From assembly GCF_000023865.1 (NCBI RefSeq), contig NC_013159.1, positions 3,250,001 to 3,314,000 of the forward strand: 64,000 bases of DNA. Direction: 5' to 3'. The position numbers were made by a program, and so were the translations under genes. This stretch comes from Saccharomonospora viridis DSM 43017 (GTDB lineage: Bacteria > Actinomycetota > Actinomycetes > Mycobacteriales > Pseudonocardiaceae). Positions 33,677-42,722 of this stretch are shown in pieces (within the stretch, counting starts at the first letter, position 1; each line of letters opens with the position of its first letter). The notes under the pieces were generated by a model that was not told the origin of the DNA, ran no database searches, and was given only the letters and a program-made list of their open reading frames with translations.

Positions 33677-34470
33677 AGAATTTGAACACCCTGCTCGCCA
33701 TCGCGCAGGAGGCTGCGGACATCGGTGCAAAGCTCATGACCACGCAAGCGCCCGGCGCCGTCAGCACCAAAGGCGACCGAGACTACGTGACCGAATTGGA
33801 TGTGCGGATTCAGCATCAGATCCGGGACCACCTCGCCCGTGCCACTCCCGACATCGACTTCCTCGGCGAAGAGGGTGGTGGCGCGATCGATGAGAGCGTC
33901 GACTACGTGTGGGTGCTCGATCCCATCGACGGCACTTCGAACTTCGCTCACGGCATTCCGCTCTGTGCCACCTCGCTAGCACTTGTCTACCGAGGTGAAC
34001 CCATCGTGGGTGTCATCGTCGCGCCGTTTCTGCGCCTGCGCTACCACGCCACCAAGGATGGTGGGGCTTACTGCAACGACAAACCCATCCATGCCAGCGA
34101 GACAACCGATCTCGGCCGAGCCATCGTCTCCATCGGTGACTACGCCACCGGAGAAGGAGCGGCTGAGAAGAACCGCCGCCGCTTCGCCGTCACCAAAGCA
34201 CTCGCAGAGAACGTCGAACGCGTCCGCATGTTCGGCGCGGCCTCCCTCGACCTCGCCTGGGTAGCCGAAGGTCGCACGGACGCCTGCATCATCCTCAGCA
34301 ACAAACCATGGGACATGGCGGCGGGTGTACTGATCGCTCGCCTATCCGGAGCGATGGTCACGGACACGGACAAGCGTCCACACGACCTTGCGGCTGAAGA
34401 AACAATGGCGTGCAATCTCCGATTACTACCGACACTCAGCGATCTATTGATCACCGAGGAGGAGGATTGA
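33673..34470 (+). CDS. Inositol-monophosphatase family enzyme
   Basis: A 265-residue Mg2+-dependent phosphatase. Metal ligands: Glu in FLGEEGGGAIDES, Asp residues in VWVLDPIDGTSNFAHGIP, and the C-terminal motif NKPWDMAAGVLIARLSGA. The family removes phosphate from inositol phosphates, fructose bisphosphate or 3'-phosphoadenosine nucleotides. The substrate here is unknown. The start is GTG overlapping the upstream stop (GTGA). Its pairing with a DUF5919-like protein, rather than with inositol or histidine biosynthesis genes, suggests a dedicated signalling or stress function (inference). Confidence 0.9.
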   Translation: MKNLNTLLAIAQEAADIGAKLMTTQAPGAVSTKGDRDYVTELDVRIQHQIRDHLARATPDIDFLGEEGGGAIDESVDYVWVLDPIDGTSNFAHGIPLCATSLALVYRGEPIVGVIVAPFLRLRYHATKDGGAYCNDKPIHASETTDLGRAIVSIGDYATGEGAAEKNRRRFAVTKALAENVERVRMFGAASLDLAWVAEGRTDACIILSNKPWDMAAGVLIARLSGAMVTDTDKRPHDLAAEETMACNLRLLPTLSDLLITEEED

Positions 34471-34489
34471 CCGGTCTAAACCGGTCAAT
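34466..34489 (+). terminator. Terminator overlapping the monophosphatase stop
   Basis: A 10-bp perfect stem, ATTGACCGGT paired with ACCGGTCAAT around CTAA. The stem includes the stop codon of the monophosphatase gene. Confidence 0.72.
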
Positions 34490-34755
34490 GTGCGCGCTGA
34501 CTTCTGGGAACTGTGCTGACGATGGCATCCTCCACCTCGAATGCGAACGGAACATCGTCGACGCCGAGCTGTCCCGACCATGCCTACCAAGTGATGAGCG
34601 CGACAGCGACATGCCGAACGAGGGCTGAAGCAGCGGGCTGAGCGATCACGTACACGCTCAACGGGTTTTGTTCCTTCCTGATCGAGCCCGCGGTCGATCC
34701 ATCCCAGGAAAACCCGAAACCGCCCAGATCATGCGGACAGACTGTCCGGGTCCTG

Positions 34756-35334
34756 TCAGTCCGTGCTGGACGGTCCTCCATGGGCAGGAACAATCCGGTC
34801 GATCGTGTCGAGGATCTTGCCCCAGGGAAGGTCTTTGCCGGGCGCGCTGCGAGGCTCGTGCAGAGGCCAGTAATCCTCACCCAGCAACAGGTGCACCCCA
34901 GCACGTTGTAATGCCCCGATGTGGGAATCCCACGCGGGATGACGTGCGTGGGCCGCGTTGATCCGGGGAAACACCACGACGGGAACCACCCGAGAGCCGA
35001 TGGCCTCGCACACCGTGGTCAACGCCTGGTTGTCCGCCAAGCCGAGTGCCATCTTCGCGACCGTGTTCGCCGAGGCCGGACACACCAGGTAGCAGTCAAT
35101 CGGTGGATGTGGACTCGACTCATCCGGCAGCCGAGGCGCGACCCGACACGGCAGACCGGTGACCTGCTCGATACGTGTCCGCTCCCCATTGGCTTCCAAC
35201 CACGTGCCAGCGGTCGGGGTCAGGGTCACCGCCACCCGCCACCCGCGAGCGATCGCCGGTTCCACCAATGACGACCGGATACGCTCCAACCCACCGGCAG
35301 CCGAGGCGACGAGCCCGAGTGTTCGTGTACTCAT
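34756..35334 (-). CDS. Flavoprotein (PPC-decarboxylase-like fold)
   Basis: A 192-residue flavoprotein-family protein. Evidence: TLGLVASAAGGLERIRSSL, the FMN-binding-like VAVTLTPTAGTWLEANGE, and CYLVCPASANTVAKMALGLA, a motif shared with phosphopantothenoylcysteine decarboxylase and the lantibiotic decarboxylase EpiD. The substrate is unknown. ATG at 35334 overlaps the stop of the upstream XRE gene by 4 bases (ATGA). Pairs of an XRE/TPR regulator and such a flavoprotein are common as small accessory operons in actinobacteria; their role is not established. Confidence 0.85.
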   Translation of the reverse strand: MSTRTLGLVASAAGGLERIRSSLVEPAIARGWRVAVTLTPTAGTWLEANGERTRIEQVTGLPCRVAPRLPDESSPHPPIDCYLVCPASANTVAKMALGLADNQALTTVCEAIGSRVVPVVVFPRINAAHARHPAWDSHIGALQRAGVHLLLGEDYWPLHEPRSAPGKDLPWGKILDTIDRIVPAHGGPSSTD

Positions 35335-36566
35335 CGCATCGCCCGGCACCGCTGTACCAATCCGAACAACGGTGACGACTTGCCGTTGCTGACCGGTGCG
35401 TGGCGATACAGAGTGCGCACCACTTCCCGCACCGTCGACGAGTGGCGAACCAATTGCGGGGACTTCTGCTCCGCGTCCAACAGCATGTCCAGTGCCTCAT
35501 CGTCTCGCGCGAACATGCTCAACGCCCGTGCCATATCAATGGCGTGGGTGACCTGCCGCTCCACCGGAAGATGCGTCGGGCGCACCGCCTGCCCTCGTTC
35601 GATCACGTACGCCACGTCTCCCAAGTCCAATGCCGCCGACAGACGATGTAACTCGACATTCGACGGGCCGAAACCGGTCTGCCAGTAGTTCCCGTCCCTG
35701 CCGAGCCGCTCGGCCGCCACATCGGCCTGCCCGAGTAGCTCGGTCGTGGTCCGGCGATCCTGTCGACGCGCTGCCGCCACCGCTGTTCGCAGGTAGAGCA
35801 TCCCGTACAAACTCAATGCGCCGGGGTTCCCGCCATGCAGCTCCGGTGCCATCCACCGGGCCGCCGTCTCTCCTAAGCTCAATGCCTCATCGAATCGGCC
35901 CATCGCCAATAGCGCGTGCGTTCCGGCTCGCGCGGCCGACGCCAGTGCCAGTGCATCCTCGGACTGGTCGGCCGCCTGCATCGCCCGTTCCGCCGCGATC
36001 CACGACAAGTCCGCCTCACCGACCTTGCTCAGGGTCGTAGCAGTCAAGTGATGAACGCGTGCCGATACCGCAAACGCCCGACGCGCATGGGAGCTGCGCC
36101 CACTTGCCCCACGTTCCAACTGCTGCGCGGACTTGAGGAGCCCCGACAACAACGCGATGACCTGACCCACTTTGCCCTGCTGGTATTGGTTCCACGCCTC
36201 CTCGGTCATCCGAGCCACGGGCTCCGTATCGACGTATTCCGGTGGTAGCCCGTCCCCGAACAACGTGCGGGACAACCCCTGCGGGGACATCAGCGCATCT
36301 CGGACCGCCGGAACATCGTCGTTGTCATCTTCGTCCTCGAACAGCACCGGCTCACCAAGCAGGTCATTCAGCGTCACCCGCAACTGCCGTGCCAACTCCA
36401 CGAGGACATCGATGCGGTTGACCTGGCGCTCACCACGCTCGATCTTGCTGACCCAGTCCTCGGACTTGCCCATCAGGCCGGCCAGCACAGCCTGAGACAA
36501 GCCACGGCGACGCCGATAGAACGCCACCCGCTCACCAATACTCAGGCCCTCACCAGCACCCCGCAT
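35331..36566 (-). CDS. XRE-family regulator with TPR-like repeats
   Basis: A 411-residue protein. Residues about 8-70 form the XRE helix-turn-helix (GERVAFYRRRRGLSQAVLAG, GKSEDWVSKIERGERQ). An acidic linker (EDEDDNDD) follows. The remaining 280 residues are helical TPR-like repeats (AERAMQAADQSEDALALASA, RFDEALSLGETAARW, RDDEALDMLLDAEQK). This is the architecture of actinobacterial regulators controlled by peptides or small ligands. ATG start at 36566. It is followed in the same operon by a flavoprotein. Confidence 0.88.
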   Translation of the reverse strand: MRGAGEGLSIGERVAFYRRRRGLSQAVLAGLMGKSEDWVSKIERGERQVNRIDVLVELARQLRVTLNDLLGEPVLFEDEDDNDDVPAVRDALMSPQGLSRTLFGDGLPPEYVDTEPVARMTEEAWNQYQQGKVGQVIALLSGLLKSAQQLERGASGRSSHARRAFAVSARVHHLTATTLSKVGEADLSWIAAERAMQAADQSEDALALASAARAGTHALLAMGRFDEALSLGETAARWMAPELHGGNPGALSLYGMLYLRTAVAAARRQDRRTTTELLGQADVAAERLGRDGNYWQTGFGPSNVELHRLSAALDLGDVAYVIERGQAVRPTHLPVERQVTHAIDMARALSMFARDDEALDMLLDAEQKSPQLVRHSSTVREVVRTLYRHAPVSNGKSSPLFGLVQRCRAMR

Positions 36567-36899
36567 GTGGTCGAGGATACGTACGTGGTCCAGTACTCAG
36601 AGGCCGATCGGAATCCCGCTCGCCATGTTCTCGCCGAGACCACGAACCGCCCATACCGTCACGGTCGACTTCTCCGCGTGCAATCGGCCAGGAAAGGCAT
36701 CGGACGGACGGGTCCGCCTCGAATGGCCGATGAATAGCCCGACGCCCCAGCCCTTCCCGGAAAGCCTGACACACGTTCGTGGGATGTGGACACGGGCGGG
36801 GAGATCGAATCGCGACCACGGCTGACCGTTGTCAGGATTGAGTCGTGTAACCGGCCACATTGCGAGGTCGCCGCTGCGGTCCGCTGACGGAGGAGCGAG
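36567..36899. other. Divergent intergenic region between XRE regulator and Mrp operon
   Basis: A 333-bp stretch without a gene I can support. A minus-strand frame over 36597-36815 looks fairly protein-like but has no recognisable family or convincing ribosome binding site. The end of the region supplies ACGGAGGAG, the ribosome binding site of the first antiporter gene. Confidence 0.5.
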
Positions 36900-39254
36900 G
36901 TGTCTGCTGCCCACGGCGCTGAGACTGGGACGTCCCCTCACGACCCCCGTCGTCGGCGCCCGGCGACGGACTGGCTGGGTTGGGTGTCGTGCGCCATCAC
37001 CCTGGTCGGGTTCGGCTTGCTGGCGCTCGCGTGGTCGACCGGTGGCTTCTCCGTGTCCCTGCCCTGGGCTCCGAGCCGTGACCTGCGGTTGAGTCTCTCC
37101 CTCGACGGGCTCGGCGCCCTGTACGCGCTCCTGGCCACCGGCGTCGGTGCGCTCGTGTTCGCCTACGGCAGCCGCTATCTGTCGTTGCACCTGAGGCACG
37201 AGGGACGCCCGCTTTCCGAGCGGTGGCGCTTCTGGCCGTGGATGATGTTGTTCGCCGTGTCGATGGTCGGACTGGCGTTGGCGCAAGACCTCATACTGCT
37301 CTTCGTCTTCTTCGACCTGACCGCGATCTGCTCGTATTTCCTCATCGGCTTCGACCACAACCGACGGGACGCCCGCGCCGCCGCGATCATGTCGCTGATC
37401 GTCACCGTCGCCAGCGCGGTGGCGATGCTCATCGCCGCCACGTTGTTCTACAGCCACTACGGCACGTTCTCGATACCGGAGCTGGTGCAGCTCGTCGACA
37501 GCGGTTCGACGACGACCACCGCCACGGCGTTACTTGCCGTGGCGGCCCTGGCCAAAAGCGCGCAGGTACCACTGCACTTCTGGCTGCCGCGCGCCATGGC
37601 CGCCCCGACACCGGTGTCCGCCTACCTCCACTCCGCGGCGATGGTCGCGGCCGGAGTCCTCGTCCTCGGCCGGGTCCATCCGCTACTGGCGCACAGCGAC
37701 GCGGTCCTCACCGGACTGTCGGTGGTGGGCACGCTCTCGATCGTGATCGGTGGGGTGCTCGCCCTGGGCCAGGACCGGCTCAAACAGATCCTCGCCTACT
37801 CCACGATCTCCCAGTACGGCTACATGGTGCTGCTGTACGGGATCGGAGGCCCGGACGGCAACGGCGCCGCGGCGTTCTACGTCCTGGTCCACGGTGTGGC
37901 CAAAAGCGCGCTGTTCATGACGGCCGGTGCGGTGACGATGGCCACCGACGAGGACCGACTGTCCCGTCTGGGGGGACTTCGCCGACGCATGCCGGTGCTG
38001 GCGATCGCCTCGGGGGTGGCGGCGGCGACCCTGGCGGCCCTGCCCCTCACCTCGGGATTCTTCAAGGACGAACTCTTCTTCAAGGCCGCGCTCGAAGCGG
38101 GCCTGTGGCAGACCACGGTCGCCCTGGTGGCGGCGGGCCTGACCTTCGCCTACATCGGACGATTCTGGGGAGCCCTGTTCCTCGGCCCCGAACGAGTGGA
38201 AAGAAGCGATCCGGCCGAAACCGTCGACACCGACGGGGTCAAAGCCTCACCCCTCCTCGTCACCCCCGTCGTCGTGCTGGCCGTCATCGCCGTGCTGACG
38301 GGACTGGTGGTGCGACCACTCGCCGGACTGGCCGAGGCCGCCGGCAACGTCAGCAACGTGGGCGGGGTCCACCTGTCCCCCGCCTATCACCTGGACGCCC
38401 GGCCGGAGAACCTCATGGCGTTGTGCTCCTGGATATTGGGCGGCCTCCTGCTCGCATGGCACCGCTTCTCCACCCGGGTGTCGTGGGTGCTCGCCGAGAT
38501 CGGACAACGATGGGGTCCCCGCGAGATCTACACGATGACGTTGCGGGGACTGTCCGCGCTCTCCGGCATCGTCCACAACCGAGAAGTCCGCACCCTGCGC
38601 AACAGCATCGCCGTGGTCCTCGTCCCCGCAGCGGTACTGGGAGGCATCGCCTTCGCGAGCACACCGGAGGGACGGGCATACGTCATCGGTCCGGTATCGG
38701 ACGACGACTGGTTGATCCTCGCGCTGTTGGCTCTCGTGGCCATCGCGACGGTGGCCGTCGCCCGAGCCCAAGCCCAGCTGCCCCTGGTACTCACGTTGGC
38801 GGTGGTGGGATTCGCGCTGGCCGCGGTCTATGCGCTGTTCAGCGCGCCGAACGTCGCCCTGGTGGCCGTCACCGTCGAAACCATGGTCACATTGGTGTTC
38901 CTCATGGCCCTGGGCCGGCTGCCGACACACCGAAGCGACGGTCGAAGCAGTCTCCCGGTGGCCTCCGACTTCAAACACACCACCGAGCCCCGACAAAACG
39001 GACGGAACCTTCTCGCCGGGATCGCCGCAGGTCTGGGCATGTTCATCGCCCTGTGGAGCGCTCTTTCCCACCCCGCCCAAATACCGAACGTGGCGAACGA
39101 GCACCTCGCCCTCACCCCGGCGGCGCACGGCCACGACGCCGTCACCGTGATCATCACCGACTTCCGAGGCCTGGACACCCTCGGCGAGATCACCGTCCTG
39201 GTGGTCGCGGGCATCGGAGTGGCCAGCCTGTTGCGAAAGGGGCGATTGTGGTGA
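36900..39254 (+). CDS. mnhA: Mrp/Mnh Na+/H+ antiporter subunit A
   Basis: A 784-residue multi-spanning membrane protein homologous to NuoL. The proton-pump core shows DLILLFVFFDLTAICSYFLI, AALAKSAQVPLHFWLPRAM, APTPVSAYLHSAAMVAAGVL and LKQILAYSTISQYGYM. The C-terminal third (about 600-780) is the MbhD/MnhB-like part normally fused to subunit A (VAVTVETMVTLVFLMALGR, DFRGLDTLGEITVLVVAGIG). With the other six subunits it exchanges cytoplasmic Na+ or K+ for external H+ and supports pH and salt tolerance. GTG start at 36900 has GGAGGAG upstream. It is the first of seven genes with overlapping or very close junctions. Confidence 0.93.
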   Translation: MSAAHGAETGTSPHDPRRRRPATDWLGWVSCAITLVGFGLLALAWSTGGFSVSLPWAPSRDLRLSLSLDGLGALYALLATGVGALVFAYGSRYLSLHLRHEGRPLSERWRFWPWMMLFAVSMVGLALAQDLILLFVFFDLTAICSYFLIGFDHNRRDARAAAIMSLIVTVASAVAMLIAATLFYSHYGTFSIPELVQLVDSGSTTTTATALLAVAALAKSAQVPLHFWLPRAMAAPTPVSAYLHSAAMVAAGVLVLGRVHPLLAHSDAVLTGLSVVGTLSIVIGGVLALGQDRLKQILAYSTISQYGYMVLLYGIGGPDGNGAAAFYVLVHGVAKSALFMTAGAVTMATDEDRLSRLGGLRRRMPVLAIASGVAAATLAALPLTSGFFKDELFFKAALEAGLWQTTVALVAAGLTFAYIGRFWGALFLGPERVERSDPAETVDTDGVKASPLLVTPVVVLAVIAVLTGLVVRPLAGLAEAAGNVSNVGGVHLSPAYHLDARPENLMALCSWILGGLLLAWHRFSTRVSWVLAEIGQRWGPREIYTMTLRGLSALSGIVHNREVRTLRNSIAVVLVPAAVLGGIAFASTPEGRAYVIGPVSDDDWLILALLALVAIATVAVARAQAQLPLVLTLAVVGFALAAVYALFSAPNVALVAVTVETMVTLVFLMALGRLPTHRSDGRSSLPVASDFKHTTEPRQNGRNLLAGIAAGLGMFIALWSALSHPAQIPNVANEHLALTPAAHGHDAVTVIITDFRGLDTLGEITVLVVAGIGVASLLRKGRLW

Positions 39255-39712
39255 AACGTCACGACATCATCGTCCGGGTCGTGGCCCGGCTCCTCCTCAC
39301 TCCCAGCGTCGTCGTCGCGGCAGCGCTCATCGTCAAGGAATACGCCGAGGTCGGCGACGGATTCAGCGCCGGGATGATCGTCTCGCTGACGGTCGCGTTG
39401 CAGTACGTGGCGCTCGGCACCCCGACGGTCGAGGAGGTCCTGCCGTTGTTACGGCTCAGTCCCGCACTGGTCATCGGGGGGGCACTGCTGGCCCTGGCCT
39501 CCGCGTTCTTCCCTCTGGCGCTCGGCAAACCGCCGTTCAGCCATCTGCCGGAGCCCAGCGACCACGTGACAACGGTGGGCACGTTGGAGCTGTTCACCCC
39601 GCTGGCCTTCGACATAGCGATCTTCTCGCTCGTCGTCGGGGTGATGACGATGATGTTGCACCAGTTCGCCAGTCCGGACGAGAAGGAGACGGAAAAGGAG
39701 CGGACCGGATGA
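39251..39712 (+). CDS. mnhB: Mrp/Mnh antiporter subunit B
   Basis: A 153-residue membrane protein with VARLLLTPSVVVAAALIVKE, EVGDGFSAGMIVSLTVALQY, LVIGGALLALASAFFP and FDIAIFSLVVGVMTMMLHQF, four predicted membrane segments as in MnhB. GTG at 39251 overlaps the mnhA stop (GTGA); a second GTG 3 bases earlier is possible. Confidence 0.9.
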   Translation: MKRHDIIVRVVARLLLTPSVVVAAALIVKEYAEVGDGFSAGMIVSLTVALQYVALGTPTVEEVLPLLRLSPALVIGGALLALASAFFPLALGKPPFSHLPEPSDHVTTVGTLELFTPLAFDIAIFSLVVGVMTMMLHQFASPDEKETEKERTG

Positions 39713-40092
39713 ACCTCGCCATCGCCGGCACCGCCGCGCTACTGTTCGGCAGCGGCGCCTATCTGCTTCTGCAACACGAACTCGTCCGGGTCACCGCCGG
39801 AATCGTGCTGATCTCGCAAAGCGCCGTGCTGATGATCATCGGTTCCAGTCTGTTCCGAGGCAAGGCCCCCCTCGTTCCGACCGACGATCAGGTCGCCGAT
39901 CCGCTCCCCCAGGCCCTGGCGTTGACGGCGCTGGTCATCGGACTGGCCACGGTAGCGCTGCTGCTCGCACTGATGAATCGAGTGACCACGGTGTTCCGCA
40001 GCGCCCGACGCAACGAACTGATCACCAGTGAAACGGCGTACGAACGGGCGCTGGCGGACCAACGACGGCTCGATCGTGACGAGGCGACGTGA
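39709..40092 (+). CDS. mnhC: Mrp/Mnh antiporter subunit C (NuoK-like)
   Basis: A 127-residue protein with three membrane segments (ALLFGSGAYLLLQHELVRVT, VLISQSAVLMIIGSSL, ALALTALVIGLATVALLLAL), the pattern of MnhC/NuoK. PLPQALALTALVIG is the conserved junction. ATG overlaps the mnhB stop (ATGA). Confidence 0.92.
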   Translation: MNLAIAGTAALLFGSGAYLLLQHELVRVTAGIVLISQSAVLMIIGSSLFRGKAPLVPTDDQVADPLPQALALTALVIGLATVALLLALMNRVTTVFRSARRNELITSETAYERALADQRRLDRDEAT

Positions 40093-41501
40093 CGACGCTG
40101 ACGGTGGCGCTGGCGCTGCCTTGGGTCGCGGGAATCGTGTTGGTCGGATTCGACGGACGGCGGCCGATCATCGCCTGGCTCACGGTGGCCGTGCTCGCCG
40201 CGAACCTGGCGGTCCTGCTCCTGCTCGCGTTCGACGTGCTCACCCGTGGCGACACCCAGCTGGTGACGGGCGACTGGCCCGCCGGCGTGGGCATCGTGCT
40301 GCGGGCCGACGCGCTGGGGATCACGTTCGCCCTGCTGTCGGTGTTCGTACTGCTGATCGCCACCACCGCCGAGGCGATCAACGGGGTCCGCGTCCGAACG
40401 TTCCCGGGGCTGGCGGTCCTCCTCTCCGCCGGGTTGAGCGGCCTGTTCCTCACCTACGACGTATTCAACTTCTACGTCTTCTTCGAACTGTCGATGACCG
40501 TGTCCTATGTGTTGACCGCCTACGGGGGACGTACCCGACAGCTGCGGGCGGCCTTGGTCTTCACCGCCGTCAACCTGCTGGGTTCGTTCCTGTTCCTTTT
40601 GGCCGTGGCCGGTACCTACCGGGTGACCGGAACCCTGTTGATGAGCGACGTGGCCGCCCACATGGACCAGGTGTCCGACCACGCCTCCCTGCTCATCGCG
40701 TTGGGTTTCTTCGTCGCCTTCAGCGTCAAGGTGGGACTGTTCCCGTTCCACTTCTGGTTGCCGACCGTCTACGCCGGTACGCGGCCCGCCGTGGCCGCCA
40801 TCCTCAGCGGCGCCGTCGCCAACATCGGCTCCTACGGGCTGCTCCGATTCGGCGTGGGCATGTTCGAAGAACAACTACGGCTGGCCGCGGTTGTGGTGAT
40901 CGTGCTCGGTGCGGCCTCGATCGTCTACGGCGCTTTGCTGGCGGTGTCCCGTGGCGATCCGGCGGAAATGCTGGCCTACTCCACGATCGGGCAGATCGGG
41001 TACGTCCTGGTGGCCATTGGAGTCGGCGGGGTCGTCGGGTTGACGGCCGCGGTGCTCTACAGCGTGGTCAACGGGTTGAACAAGACACTGCTGTTTTTGG
41101 GCGTCGGCATGCGGGGGAAACTCGTCGCCGCCGCTTTCGTGATCGGAGCGTTCAGCGTCGCCGGCATTCCTCCCGCAGTGGGGTTCATCGGCAAACTCGA
41201 GATGTTCCGCACCGCCATCGCCGCGTCCAACCCCACTCTCGTGGTCCTGTTGTTCGTCGGAAGCTCCCTGTCCCTGATCTACCTGTTTCAGGTGTATCAG
41301 CGCGTCTTCTGGCATAAGAACGCCTCGACCGGCAATCTCGCGGGCGGTGGCGCCAGCTCCTGGGCCCCGGAGCGAACCAGCCCGCTGCCGTTGCGGACGT
41401 TGACACTCGTGCTGGCCCTCATCGTCCTGGCCGCCGGCCTGTGGCCGGAACCCCTACTGCAACTCAGCGGCAACGCCGCCGACGCATTGATTCGGAGGTA
41501 A
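40089..41501 (+). CDS. mnhD: Mrp/Mnh antiporter subunit D (NuoN-like)
   Basis: A 470-residue NuoN/NuoM-type membrane subunit. Evidence: DVFNFYVFFELSMTVSYVLT, FFVAFSVKVGLFPFHFWLPT (conserved Lys and Trp), MLAYSTIGQIGYVLVAIGVG and AFSVAGIPPAVGFIGKLEMF read as FSVAGIPPAVGF. Starts at GTG overlapping the mnhC stop (GTGA). Conserved lysines in the membrane helices form the proton path in this family. Confidence 0.92.
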   Translation: MTTLTVALALPWVAGIVLVGFDGRRPIIAWLTVAVLAANLAVLLLLAFDVLTRGDTQLVTGDWPAGVGIVLRADALGITFALLSVFVLLIATTAEAINGVRVRTFPGLAVLLSAGLSGLFLTYDVFNFYVFFELSMTVSYVLTAYGGRTRQLRAALVFTAVNLLGSFLFLLAVAGTYRVTGTLLMSDVAAHMDQVSDHASLLIALGFFVAFSVKVGLFPFHFWLPTVYAGTRPAVAAILSGAVANIGSYGLLRFGVGMFEEQLRLAAVVVIVLGAASIVYGALLAVSRGDPAEMLAYSTIGQIGYVLVAIGVGGVVGLTAAVLYSVVNGLNKTLLFLGVGMRGKLVAAAFVIGAFSVAGIPPAVGFIGKLEMFRTAIAASNPTLVVLLFVGSSLSLIYLFQVYQRVFWHKNASTGNLAGGGASSWAPERTSPLPLRTLTLVLALIVLAAGLWPEPLLQLSGNAADALIRR

Positions 41502-41506
41502 CCCCC

Positions 41507-42010
41507 ATGGCCCTGTTCGCGCGGATCGCCGTACTCACGGTGCTCTACCTGCTGGCGTTGGGAAAAGCCTATCCGGGCGACCTCCTCGTCGGGGCCGTCC
41601 TCGCGGTGGTGCTGGTCATCGCCAGCCAGCGGTTCGTCCTCTCCCTGAAAGCGGCCGAAGGTCTCCCGCCGCCCGTCTCAGCGGTGCGGCGGATCGCCGG
41701 TGTCCCGGCGCTGCTCGGTGGCACGCTGATCGACATCGCGCGCGGCAGTTGGAAGGTGGCACGGTACTGTCTGCGTCCCCCTCCCGACTTCGAACCCGGC
41801 CTGGTCACCATCCCGATCGGGCAAAGTTCCCCGGGTTCGGCGACGGCCTGGGGGATCCGGGTCGGGATCGCCCCGGACAGCGTCGTCGTGGGGATCGACG
41901 AGAAGCAGGGCCACCTGCTGGCACACGTACTCGACTCCCGTGACCCGGACGCGGTGCGGGCCGAGGAGTTGCACATCTACGAGCGGCGGCAACGCCGGGT
42001 CTTCCCGTGA
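41507..42010 (+). CDS. mnhE: Mrp/Mnh antiporter subunit E
   Basis: A 167-residue subunit with N-terminal membrane helices (ARIAVLTVLYLLALGKAYPG, LLVGAVLAVVLVIASQRF) and a cytoplasmic C-terminal region (ARGSWKVARYCLRPPPDFEP, VVVGIDEKQGHLLAHVLDS) matching MnhE. ATG at 41507 follows GGAGGT by 7 bases and lies 5 bp after the mnhD stop. Confidence 0.9.
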   Translation: MALFARIAVLTVLYLLALGKAYPGDLLVGAVLAVVLVIASQRFVLSLKAAEGLPPPVSAVRRIAGVPALLGGTLIDIARGSWKVARYCLRPPPDFEPGLVTIPIGQSSPGSATAWGIRVGIAPDSVVVGIDEKQGHLLAHVLDSRDPDAVRAEELHIYERRQRRVFP

Positions 42011-42285
42011 TCATCATGCCTACCGTCGTCCTCATCCCCGCACTGATCTGGATCACCCTGTTGCTCGTGGGTGGTGGGCTCGTCCTGATCAGGGCCCGCG
42101 ACGTCAGCCACGGGCTCGTCGCCCTGGACATGCTGGCGGTGCTGATCATCTCGCTGCTGGCGTTGCTGTCGTACTCCCGGGACGAAGCGCACTACTTCGG
42201 CGCCGCGGTCGCGCTCGCCCTGTTGTCCTTCGTCTCCACCGTCGCGACGGCGCGCTATCTCGGCTCCGGAGGTCCCTTCGGGTGA
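42007..42285 (+). CDS. mnhF: Mrp/Mnh antiporter subunit F
   Basis: A 92-residue protein with three membrane segments (VLIPALIWITLLLVGGGLVL, GLVALDMLAVLIISLLALL, AAVALALLSFVSTVATARYL) and the conserved DML motif of MnhF. GTG overlaps the mnhE stop. Confidence 0.88.
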   Translation: MIIMPTVVLIPALIWITLLLVGGGLVLIRARDVSHGLVALDMLAVLIISLLALLSYSRDEAHYFGAAVALALLSFVSTVATARYLGSGGPFG

Positions 42286-42626
42286 TCGCGGTCCTGCTCG
42301 AAGTCCTCGGCTCCGCCCTGTTGCTGCTCGGCCTGACCCTGCAGACGATCAGCCTGTTGGGGGTGCTGCGGCTACCCAGCACCTACCTGCAACTCCACGC
42401 GCAGGGCCTGGCCACCGGTCCCGGGGTGATCGCGGTGCTGGCGTCCTCGATCGCCACGAAGAACCCCGAGGTCATGACCTTCGCCGCGCTCACCATCGCC
42501 TTCGTCACGATCACCTCGCCCATCTCCAGCCATGCGATCGCCCGATCCGAGTACCGCCGCCAGCGTCGTCGACAGCGTCATGCCAGTCGGGTGGAGAAAC
42601 CCAGGGGCGGCAACCAAGGTCGATGA
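42282..42626 (+). CDS. mnhG: Mrp/Mnh antiporter subunit G
   Basis: A 114-residue last subunit with three membrane segments. LGVLRLPSTYLQLHAQGLAT is the characteristic G-subunit motif, followed by MTFAALTIAFVTITSPISSH. GTG overlaps the mnhF stop. The basic tail (RRQRRRQRHASR) is cytoplasmic. Confidence 0.9.
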   Translation: MIAVLLEVLGSALLLLGLTLQTISLLGVLRLPSTYLQLHAQGLATGPGVIAVLASSIATKNPEVMTFAALTIAFVTITSPISSHAIARSEYRRQRRRQRHASRVEKPRGGNQGR

Positions 42627-42634
42627 TCCGAGCT

Positions 42635-42654
42635 CGTCCCGGACCTTCGGGACG
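42635..42654. terminator. Short stem-loop between the Mrp operon and the HAD gene
   Basis: CGTCCCG and CGGGACG form a 7-bp stem with a 6-base loop, 9 bp after the mnhG stop, in a convergent intergenic region. Weaker than the other terminators here. Confidence 0.4.
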
Positions 42655-42722
42655 GTGACATCGTCTCGCGACGGCGTGGAGCGGCCCGCGGTCTCCCATC
42701 GACCTCGAACCGCTGGCCACCC

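Noticed and set aside
36597-36815. Small minus-strand gene between the XRE regulator and the Mrp operon
   Set aside because: The translation (KGWGVGLFIG, VTVWAVRGLGENMASG) is plausible but has no recognisable family, start site or ribosome binding site, and the frame extends into the antiporter gene as a shadow.
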